Assembly (NCBI RefSeq): GCF_037325665.1
Contig: NC_090253.1
Location: forward strand, 16,249,658 to 16,313,657
Length of the DNA: 64,000 nucleotides
Source of the DNA: Littorina saxatilis
Taxonomy: Eukaryota > Mollusca > Gastropoda > Littorinimorpha > Littorinidae
Reading direction: 5' to 3'
The translations under genes were made by a program, and so were the position numbers. The notes under the pieces were generated by a model. That model was not told where the DNA came from, searched no databases, and worked only from the letters and a program-made list of their open reading frames with translations. Positions 46,601 through 55,700 of the stretch are shown in pieces; position 1 is the first letter of the stretch; the number at the start of each line of letters is the position of its first letter.

Positions 46601-47273
46601 GTTCAACAATCACATCTCTGATAATCGATTCTAGTACTTTGCAGACTACACAGGTTAAGCTCACTGGACGATAGTTACCAGGGTCGGATTTAGTGCCCTT
46701 CTTGAAAATTGCCACCACATTGGCACATTTCCAGTCATTTTTTATTAATATGAATTATGATTAATTAATAAAAGCTGACACATGAATCCTTTAAACTTGT
46801 GAGACAAAACCAACCTGATCTTCTCTAAATAACCTCTGATTTTCCGGTGGGACTTTGGTGATGCCCTCAATGATTCTTTTGACGTCTATGAGAGGTGTAG
46901 TCTCCTTGGCATCTGTGAAGATGGTCGTCTTATCACGCCGGATCATAAGGAACACATCCTGCCAAAAACAAATGGTTCAATCAACTGTTTAGCTATGGAT
47001 ACAGTATTATACACATGTATATCGCAAAAACATAATCAGTACATTGTAATATATCTGTTCTCAGACAGGGTGACATGCTACAGGAAAACTCTGACACACA
47101 TACCGCAAAGACAACAAAGGTAACAAAAAGTCATTCAGTGATTCACCATCAACCATACATGTGATATTGCTACACCGTCTTTTTCAGCGTTATACACTGA
47201 TTGTTGAACAATTATGGTTCTTAGCTTCATTATCTGAGGATGATCAACACTGGTAAACCACAAAACTTACCAT
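43641..47273 (-). CDS. ELOB: Elongin B (4 coding exons)
   Basis: CDS = complement(43641-43750, 44298-44400, 46815-46958, 47271-47273), 360 nt, 119 residues (human 118). All introns are GT-AG. The first coding exon contributes only the ATG, joined to [20 protein letters not shown] exactly where vertebrate Elongin B reads [20 protein letters not shown]. The ubiquitin-like fold follows: [20 protein letters not shown], then KTLGDYG and PATLGLVYK, then the tail [18 protein letters not shown], which matches the conserved PPELPDVMKPQ. Elongin B pairs with Elongin C as adaptor in VHL- and SOCS-box cullin-RING ubiquitin ligases and in the Elongin transcription elongation complex, in nucleus and cytoplasm. 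Intron 2 (44401-46814) holds CR1-type LINE debris. No coding defect is seen. Confidence 0.95.
44401..46079. other. ELOB intron 2, mostly unannotated
   Basis: Contains a G-rich patch (45338-45357) and unique-looking AT-rich DNA. No gene was recognised. Confidence 0.45.
46080..46740 (-). mobile_element. CR1-type LINE fragment, reverse-transcriptase core
   Basis: The minus strand encodes [50 protein letters not shown] and, in a shifted frame, a block ending near [15 protein letters not shown] and [20 protein letters not shown] and a catalytic FVDD in place of the usual YADD are standard CR1/Jockey-group RT motifs. DFxKAFD reads HFKKAFD here, losing one catalytic Asp. At least one frameshift and several stops follow about 46400, so it is a decayed copy. 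It lies in ELOB intron 2 on the same strand. Confidence 0.85.
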
Positions 47274-48370
47274 TTTGTATAGTTTTATTAGTTGGACGAC
47301 AGTGAATTTTTCTACTCGTTTACCGATGTATTGCGAGAGTAGCAACACACTGCTTCGGAAGTCTCGTACAACTTCGCAGGACATCGCGAGAACCTTTATT
47401 TTTTTACCTTCTTACCACAAGTCACCAAAACAAGAATTTGTGGAACAAGTTCGTTGCTTGATTTTTAGATAGGCACGCACAAGAAAGCAATCAGTTTCTA
47501 ACTGTCCGGGATGACGATATAGACGTGTAATCAACAAGAAGAAGAAGAAAAAAATGCTATTATTCTGTACCGTTAAGTTAAAGAGAAAGAAAGACATAAA
47601 AAAGGAGGAAAGATGTCACAACAATGTAAATTATTGCAATAATTATGCGTTTTCCCCCCGCGTAACTATAACCAATTATTGTCATTGTAGTATCATTCAG
47701 ATCTTTAATTCTTATGAAATGTAACTCCACTTTCTCGTCTTTGGAGGAGCAGTGATCACCAGGGTATAACACTTATATTCATTATTACAGATTGCGGTAA
47801 AAGGTTGTCTTATTACCTACCACCGCTGCTCCCTAGCTCCGAAAGTAGCCAAGCCCGTGAATGTAAGTTCGAGCACACATTCATTCTTTCTTTGTTACAG
47901 TTGTGACCGTCATTGGTACTACTGTGTAGTTGAGGCATGTGTATTCTACAAGGTATAGGGTTAATTTCTAGCTTGACTAACACCATGTTGTATACATTTA
48001 GCGAAAGATTTCTAAATAATATGGAGTACGCTTTCTTATTTTGCAAGGGAATTCCCGCACTGAGTCAAGCTTAGTTTAAATTAATTTCTAGATAGTAAAT
48101 AAGATGTGTTTGTATTTGGACTTGTACAGCACGCCTAATACTTCACACCCCATCGCACATCAGTCAAACATGACACCCCTTAGCCTTAGGCAGCATGGTT
48201 AGTTGTTGACCATCGTTTATTGTCTGCTGTGCAAGTCAAGCATGCCGATTTACGACTTGTGTCCATTTAATTGCTCTGGCCAGGTGTTTCTTCACCGACT
48301 TCAGCTACAAACCGACACCAAGGCACCAGCAACTGCTTTTTGAGAACAAAAATAGTACAGTTGAACGAGG
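47274..48370. other. ELOB upstream region and intergenic DNA
   Basis: The first 150 bp upstream of the ELOB ATG likely hold the 5' leader and promoter; no TATA box is convincing. The remainder shows no gene. Confidence 0.4.
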
Positions 48371-48371
48371 T

Positions 48372-48480
48372 GACAAGACAGAGACAAGACAAGACAAAAT
48401 CTTTATTATCGAGGGTAATAGATAAGCAAGAATATTGCTTTTTTACACCCAGCCCTCGCCCTAATATAGGGTCAACAAGA
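48372..48480 (-). repeat. retroposon 3' tail with (GACAA)n
   Basis: On the minus strand, AGGGTAAAATAAAGATTTTG-like sequence leads to several TTGTC units. This mirrors the tail at 22870-23018 and marks a LINE/SINE 3' end. Confidence 0.5.
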
Positions 48481-48502
48481 ACAAACAATATAATCAAAGA
48501 AC

Positions 48503-48822
48503 ACGGGGGCCCGGGTAGCTCAGGTGGTAGAGCACTGGACTTGTGATCGAGAGGTCGCTGGTTCGAATCCGGGCCGGGACGGACACGGGTCAACTTTATG
48601 TGCAGACCCAGAGACGGTATCCATCTCCCACCCCCGTGTCACCACAATGGCACGTTAAAGATCTTGGTCATTCTACCATAAGTGCAGATGGCTGATACCA
48701 CCTAAACACGCAAACATCAAAAAGCCGTGAGGGCGTAAAACTCGAATCGTATAAACCAATTCATGTCCAATATAGGCAATTAAGACCTGACGGACAATAA
48801 GCCCCTTAAAATTTACTTTTAC
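48503..48822 (+). repeat. full-length tRNA-derived SINE (family IV)
   Basis: The head has an A box TAGCTCAGGTGGTAGAG and B box GGTTCGAATCC in a nearly complete tRNA fold with GTG at the anticodon position (TTGTGAT). The body contains TGGCACGTTAAAGATCTTGG. It is flanked by the 10 bp duplication ATCAAAGAAC (48493-48502, 48823-48832). The attached body and duplication show that it is a retroposon, not a tRNA gene. Confidence 0.92.
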
Positions 48823-48832
48823 ATCAAAGAAC

Positions 48833-49996
48833 TATCACATCAAACTTAATACATTATAACTGTACAGGGGCTCACATGCATGAGAGGTGGCATGGGACAA
48901 ATGTCCCGAACAAAAATAAATCAATAGGACATTTTTTTCGGCGGCATGTTGCTTTTTCGTAAGAAAAAAACCGCGAAGGGAGGTAGTTGTCAACCGGCTT
49001 AGAGCATTCAAAATTGCAACCGTATGAAGCTCTTCTCTATAAAAAGCACATAAAGTCTCCCGAAGTTTCGTCTGCTTGGAGGGACACATCGCTTCGCAAA
49101 ACATCGATAAAATAGCAAATCGAACTACTGTAAATTAGAAAGTACTGGCAATGTTCGAATCAAATGAAAGCTTAATCGGACAATGACCACTTTGTGACAA
49201 AAACAATAGGACATATATATATGTCCTCTTGCATAAAAAATGTATAGGACATTTGGAAAAAATATCCGTGTATGTCCGATGTCCAACGTGGATGTGAGCC
49301 CCTGACTGTATATATACAGATCTTTACAAATTTAAAAATAAATAGAGAGAGAGAGAAAGAGAGAGGGGGGGGGGATGGGGGAGGTGGTGGGGGGGGGGGG
49401 GGGAGGACAACTGGTGCAACTCCAACTAAATCTAACAGAAGTACAGATGTGTACCAACTGACACTATACCCCGGCCTCTCATACAAAACCAAGAAAAACT
49501 CGGACAGTTTTCATCTAATTCAAATTCTTGTTCACATGTAATGATGTATGATGTAAAAAACAAGACATAAGCCATTCTAAAAAAATGTAAAAACTATTCC
49601 CCCCCCCCCCCCCCCCCCCCCCCGCCCCCTTTACCCAATGTTTCGTGAATCAGATATATCGCGATCTCAAATCTTTCGACCCCGAAGACCGCGATATAGT
49701 GGAACTTTTGGAAGTCTACTGTACATTCTTTTTTAGTTTTTTTTATATTCTTCTATATATATTTAAACGCTGAAGATCACCTTAAACCTTTAAAAAGAAA
49801 GCTTTCAGCCTTTTGTCTGTGTATCATGCATTGTTTTTATAGGTTAGTTCGGCCTGTGTGTACATGTGTCTGTGCGCGCTCACGTGTGTGTGTGTATCTG
49901 TATGATGTACAGTAGTAGTAATTTCATGTGTCATATTTTGCTACTAGTAGTAGTGGTAGGGACTGGATTGGTATCCATAAGCCTCGTGGCTTTTTT
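48833..49996. other. unannotated stretch with TATGTCC repeats and G/C homopolymers
   Basis: AGGACAT/ATGTCC words recur at 48893-49265 (AATAGGACATTTTTT, AATAGGACATATATAT, TATAGGACATTTGG), perhaps an eroded MITE starting near GGGGCTCACATGCATG (48868) and ending GATGTGAGCCCC (49303). There is a G-run at 49363-49400 and a long C-run at 49600-49624. Confidence 0.45.
48868..49304. mobile_element. possible 437 bp MITE with GGGGCTCACAT ends
   Basis: Left GGGGCTCACATGCATG and right ACGTGGATGTGAGCCCC form inverted repeats, with CAGTCAG/CTGTACAG flanks. The interior contains paired TGGGACAAATGTCC and AGGACATATATATATGTCCT palindromes. Non-coding. Confidence 0.6.
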
Positions 49997-50282
49997 TTAG
50001 CGTAGTTTACTCAATATCAAATAAATATCGTACAAATAAAGTGACTTGGTCATAAGTTTTTGTATGTCCAGCAGATTTTTGAAAGTGTTAATAGTTTGTT
50101 CATTTTTAACAACACCAGACAGTGTGTTCCATGATGGTGCAACTCTGTTAGAAAAGGAATGTTTCCAGATATTAGTTTTACTAAATTCAATAAAGATTTT
50201 GTCCGTATTTTTCCTCGTTACATCAGTGGTAGACTTCTTGAAAAAATACTCGACTTTGACATTATCAATACCCTGAAAGGTG
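49997..50282 (-). mobile_element. CR1-type LINE fragment, C-terminal end
   Basis: The minus strand reads FQGIDNVKVEYFFKKSTTD, KHSFSNRVAPSWNTLSG and INTFKNLLD to a stop at 49997-49999. SFSNRV-x-WN-L is the conserved C-terminal block of CR1-group second ORFs. It could come from the same LINE type as 46080-46740. 5'-truncated; the visible frame is open. Confidence 0.7.
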
Positions 50283-50640
50283 TGTGCACTTGATGACAGA
50301 TATATATACTACGAAAGAATTTGAGTGAAGAGATCAATATGAAAGCCAGGGCAATCACATGATTATGTCATTTGACATCTTGAACTGATCTTGACTTGGA
50401 TGGCTGCACTGTACTGTTGGTGTTATGATTGTGTAGTCTGCTCCAATCAAGTTTTGCTCAACTTAAATGACAATTCCATTGATTCTAATTGAATAGTCTT
50501 CTCACTAAAAGAAGTAAAATCTAAGATTTTCTTTAATTAGATAGACCTGTACATTACAAGTAATGGCAGGTTGTGTTGATGCAAATAACTTTGCTAAACT
50601 GTTGTTTATAAAGCATAAAACAGCAAGCTACAGTGGAACC
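50283..50640. other. unannotated stretch
   Basis: AT-rich, nothing recognised. Confidence 0.4.
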
Positions 50641-50679
50641 CCCTTTTTAAGACTTTCAAAAATGTGAGAAAATCAGGTC

Positions 50680-50910
50680 TTAAAAAGGAGGGAGTCTTAA
50701 AATGGGGGTACATTAATTTGTAGAGGTTGTGAACAGAAAGTCTGAGAAAACATTAAGGTCTTAAAAAAAAAAAGGAGTCTTAAATTGGGATGGGGGGGGG
50801 GGGTGTCTTAAATTGGGATGGGGTGTTCTTAAATTGGGATGGGGTGGTCTTAAATTGGGATGGTGGGTCTTAAATTGGGATGGGGGTGTCTTAAATTGGG
50901 ATGGGGTGTC
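50680..50910. repeat. GTCTTAAATTGGGATGGGG minisatellite, left part
   Basis: About 20 bp units GTCTTAAATTGGGATGGGGG with variable G runs. The array continues at 52515-52700 after interruption by a piggyBac element. Each unit contains a TTAA. Confidence 0.95.
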
Positions 50911-50914
50911 TTAA

Positions 50915-52510
50915 CCCATATCCTACCAACATTTTTTTTAAAGATATTTTTGAATTTTTTTCGCTTTTTACCATCACAAACACACTCTATAACACAAATA
51001 TAATCATAACATTTGAACTTTTATTTTTCTTATGAGTTTTTGAGGACGCACGCTTGAAGAGTGCATGGTAGCCAACGGGTACGTATAAGTGTTCTCATGA
51101 TGCACGCTCAGAGAGTGCATGGTATCAAGAGGGTACGTGTTTTTTTATCTCCAAAACTTCACAAACAAATGATACGAACAAACACAAAGTAGTGATGACA
51201 AGACCTACAGTTCACAAATAGTTCCTCAAACTCTTAAGTTTCAACTTTGAGCTCTGTAGACATGGCAAGTTGAGCAGAGCGTCATGGAAGATCTGCACGC
51301 TCAGTGGATGCCGTGAAACGCATTGAAGCATTGATTGTGAAGTCCAACTGTGCATTTCACGGTCTTCTTTGGCGAACCGGGTGGCATCTCTCATTGGGCA
51401 GTGTTCTATGCGGTTCTTCCTGATTGTTCCTGTCGCCCCTATGCCGTTAGCCGCAAGATCACTCAGCAGTGGAAGAGATGTGAAGAAGTTATAAAACGTC
51501 AGGTGATAAGGACGTTGTGGAAGCTCCGAAATCAGATCTTTGACCACCGTTCCCCCGAGACCAAGACGACCGTATGGTTGACCACCGCCAGCCCCAGCGT
51601 ATGGTTCGAATTGAACAACGTACCCAAGCGGGTCAGCGAGGGTCCACAGTTTGAAACCAAATCTAATTGGCTTCCCTCGGATGAATTGTTTTGTCGAGTG
51701 GTGTCCGAAATAGGGGACCATGCTCTCATCGATTGAGAGATGTTGCTGCTCAGGGAAATATAACAGACACCTCTCGTTGATCATCGAGAGGAATGCCCTG
51801 ACTTTGCTGACCTTGTCGTTTGGGTCCAGTGTGTTGTTGTCTGCAAGGGGAGAGCAGAGACACGAACATAGCGTCAAAAGAACACAATACGAACATAGCA
51901 TCAAAAGAACACAATATTATCATCAAAAGAACAAGAAATAGTGCCCCCTACGCCGCACCACTGGATCCGCCACTGCATGTTTATTTGAAAGTCAAAAGCA
52001 TTTTACTATGTGCATGTTTATAGAGTATGTAAGTACACAACATCCAGGGGTATCTCGCTACCATGCACGCGTGAAGCGTACGTAGCCCAGCACTAAATAT
52101 AGGGGCCTTTCACTACCATGCACGCTTGGAGCGTGCAGAGACGTTACCTTTTACTTCGATCAAAAGTTCCATGGAACTTTCATCCTACACACAAATCGAA
52201 TCTAACATGTTTTTCCATAGATGTCCATGCAAATAAAAGTGCAAGCATTAGCAACATAACTGCTTTTGTAAATAAATGGCACTTACTGAGATTGACGTGA
52301 AGATTTCGAAGTCATTTTTCCGAGTCTGCTGCAGAAAAGATGTTTCCACGTGTGAGTTTTGCAAGCAGGAAGCGGGAAGGGGTGTTGGAAAGGTAGACAA
52401 CTCTATCAGCAATCGCGGCACATCAAAATCAAAAGTGATCTCGCTTTCATTGCCACTAAATTCTTCAACTTTTTTAATGCACGTGTGAAGCGTGCATGGT
52501 AGGATATGGG
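50915..52510 (-). mobile_element. piggyBac-like transposon, internally decayed
   Basis: Perfect 14 bp inverted repeats CCCATATCCTACCA (50915-50928) and TGGTAGGATATGGG (52497-52510), with TTAA on both sides (50911-50914, 52511-52514), the diagnostic piggyBac target duplication. Subterminal blocks of the form CACGCTTGAAGAGTGCATGG occur twice at the left and three times at the right in various orientations. 1596 bp, whereas autonomous piggyBac elements are usually over 2.2 kb. It is inserted in a TTAA of the minisatellite unit. Confidence 0.93.
51212..51830 (-). pseudogene. piggyBac transposase fragment (DDE_Tnp_1_7 domain)
   Basis: Recognisable from VSKVRAFLSMINERCLLYFP through LSIDESMVPYFG, FIRGKPIRFGFKLW, GYVVQFEPYAGAG, GLGGTVVKDLISELP and GATGTIRKNRIEHCPMRD, all hallmark piggyBac blocks. 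The first catalytic Asp (SIDES) is present. The second block reads FYNFFTS where the family normally has FDNFFTS, so that Asp is Tyr. The third catalytic region and the C-terminal Cys-rich domain are absent, as is the N-terminal half. It cannot encode an active enzyme, although the remaining 200-odd codons are open. The sequence after about residue 180 no longer resembles the family. Confidence 0.9.
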
Positions 52511-52514
52511 TTAA

Positions 52515-52700
52515 ATTAGGATGGGGGGGGTGTCTTAAATTGGGATGGGGGGTGTCTTAAATTGGGATGGGGGTGTCTTAAATTGGGATGGGGGTGTCTT
52601 AAATTGGGATGGGGGTCTTAATTTGGGATGGGGGTGTCTTAAATTGGAATGGGGGTGTCTTAGATTGGGATGGAGGGGGGGGGGGGGTCTTAAAAGGGGG
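52515..52700. repeat. GTCTTAAATTGGGATGGGG minisatellite, right part
   Basis: Continuation of the array at 50680-50910, eight or nine units, ending 45 bp before the ADAD-like coding exon. Confidence 0.95.
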
Positions 52701-52752
52701 ATTCCACTGTATTCAAAAGTTGTGTCTTTGATCTTTCCCTTTAGATCAGACA

Positions 52753-55700
52753 ATGGCCAAGCAGCAGAAGACTCAGAAGTACATCCCAGGACTGACGCCA
52801 CGGCCGGTGACTCCTCCCGAGGAAGATGGCGCAGAACTGGAATATGATCAAGGGTACAACGTTCCCAAAGACCTCCGCAAAGATTATCGATCGGGGGCTA
52901 AAAATCCTGTCATGTGTCTGAACGAGATGTCACAAAGGTTGAAGCTGACCATCGAATTTCAAGAGACAGCAGCAGTCACTTCATCCATGGGTGGATTTGC
53001 TTACCTGTGTTTTGTGGATGGTGAGCCCTACGGACCTGGACAAGGGAGGACAAAGAAGGATGCGAAAATAAAAGTGGCCAGGATTTTTATGGATTCGGCG
53101 CTCGGTATCACCAAGAAGCCCATTGGTGCAGCCCCTCCTGGTAAGCGTGCACAGATCCAGTTGTGTGTGTGTGGGTGCATCACTGCATGTCATGTGTGTG
53201 TGTGTCACTGTGTTTGTGTACATGTGTGTGTGTCACTGTGTTTGTGTACATGTGTGTGTCACTGTGTTTGTGTACATGTGTGTGTGTCACTGTGTTTGTG
53301 TACATGTGTGTGTGTGTCACTGTGTGTGTGTACATGTGTGTGTGTGTGTCACTGTGTTTGTGTACATGTGTGTGTGTGTCACTGTGTTTGTGTACATGTG
53401 TGTGTGTGTCACTGTGTTTGTGTACATCACTACATGTGTGTGTCACTGTGTTTGTGTACCGTACTTTTCGGACTATAAGGCGCTGCCGTGTATAGGGCGC
53501 ACCCCCTACTTTTTAAAAAAAAAATGAAAAAAGCCTAGAATAAGGCGATGCCATGGATAAGGCGATGGTGTCGTGCATAAGGCGATGGGATGAAAGAAAA
53601 AAATGAAGAAAAACATCGTACATAGAAAGAAAAAAAAAAAACATCAATGATCAAACATGGCGACCGCTCAAAATCGGCAGGAAACACTGTTTCAAACAGA
53701 AAGTCAGGGAAAAGATCAGCGGTACCTCAATCGTCACTCTCTGTTTACGCCATTTGCGAACCATGGATTCATTCAGGCCTAGTTCGAACGCTGCCTTTCG
53801 GTTGCTCTCCAGTCGTATCGCAAGATCGATGGCTTTAATCTTGAAGGCAGCATCGTATGAAGCTCTCTTCGTTTTCGGCATCTTGACAGTGACAAAGTCG
53901 AAGTGCAAGTTGAAGCGGTACCCAGTTGAAGTGTCAAGAGACCGACTGTCGTGTTTCAACGCAACTAGTGTTCAGGTAATTTTTTCGGCGATCAACATTG
54001 CTTGAATTGTGTTCACTTAAATGGTTGTTAGTTGCTCATTGATTTCAAGTTCACAGTGCTCGTGAAACCTATTTTATCCGAGAATAAGGCGACGTCGTGT
54101 ATAAGGCGACCCCACGATTTTAAGTTAAAAAAAAAAAAAAGTATCGCCTTATAGTCCGAAAAGTACGGTACATGTGTGTGTGTGTCACTGTGTTTGTGTA
54201 CATGTGTGTGTGTGTCACTGTGTTTGTGTACATGTGTGTGTTGAATGTCTGAGTGGTTGTGTGAGTGGAAGAGTGTGTGTGTGTCAGTGTTTGTTGTGTG
54301 TGTGATTCATACATGTTCGTACTTCAGTTCATGTGAGAGGTTCAGCAGCAGACATCAAATTTTGTAAGATAAAACCAGAACTAGTTCTGTCTGATTCATT
54401 CATTGATACTGCCGCTCTCTGTTTTTACATATTAGCCAGGTTTTGACTAAATGTTTTAACATAGAGGGGGAATCGAGATGAGGGTCGTGGTGTATGTGTG
54501 TGTGTGTAGAGCGATTCAGAGTAAACTACTGGACCGATCTTTATGAAATTTTACATGAGAGTTCCTGGGTATGATATCCCCAGACTTTTTTTTCTTTTTT
54601 TCGATAAATGTCTTTTATGACGTCATATCCGGCTTTTTGTAAAAGTTGAGGCGGCACTGTCACACCTTCATTTTTCAATCAAATTGATTGAAATTTTGGC
54701 CAAGTAATCTTCGACGAAGGCCGGACTTCGGTATTGCATTTCAGCATGAAGGCTTAAAAATTAATAAATGACTTTGGTCATTAAAAATCGGAAAATTGTA
54801 ATTAAAATTATTTTTTTATAAAACGATCCAAAAGTAATTTTATTTTATTCTTTATCATGTTCCGATTCCAAAAACATATAGATATGTTATATTCGGATTA
54901 AAAACAAGCTCTGAAAATTAAAAATATAAAAATTATGATTAAAATTAAATTTCCGAAATCGTTTTAAAAACAATTTCATCTTATTCCTTGTCAGTTCCTG
55001 ATTCCAAAAACATATATAGATATGATATGTTTGGATTAAAAACACGCTCAGACAGTTAAAACGAAGCGAGGTACAGTAAAGCGTGCTATGCTGCGCAGCG
55101 CAACCGCTACAGCGCTGAACAGGCTCGTCACTTTCACTGCCTTTTGCACTAGCGGCGGACTACGGTCATTGTGAACAAATGCAGTGCGTTCAGTTTCATT
55201 CTGTGAGTTCCACAGCTTGACTAAATGTAGTAATTTCGCCTTACGCGACTTGTTTTCTTTTTTCTGGGAAAGTACAAATGTCCGTTTCTTTTCTTTTCAG
55301 CCCCCAAAGGAATGGCACCATTGCGGCAGCCTTCTGCCTCCGCTGCTGCCGCTTCCTTCTCAGTGCAGGTGAGAACTGGCCACTTATACTTTTGTGATAC
55401 AGACGAAGCCTCCTTTTCAGAACTCTAACAATTGGAGAAAATCAGGGAGGGACTCAGGGAGAGGGTACATTTACAGAAGTTATGAACAGAAATTCTGAGA
55501 AAGCAGCCCGGTCCTTCAAGGTTGGAAGTCTTAAATCGGCGGGTCCCTGAAAGGGGGAAATGGGAGGGCCACTTTATTTGAAAACAAATCTTTAGTTCAC
55601 ATGCGTATTGTTTGTTCGTTCATGGGCTGAAACTCCCACGGCTTTTACGTGTGTGACCGTTTTTACCCCGCCATTTAGGCAGCCATACGCCGCTTTCGGA

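Noticed and set aside
48503-48580. tRNA gene with GTG anticodon
   Set aside because: The head fits a tRNA fold, but it continues into a SINE body and has 10 bp target duplications.
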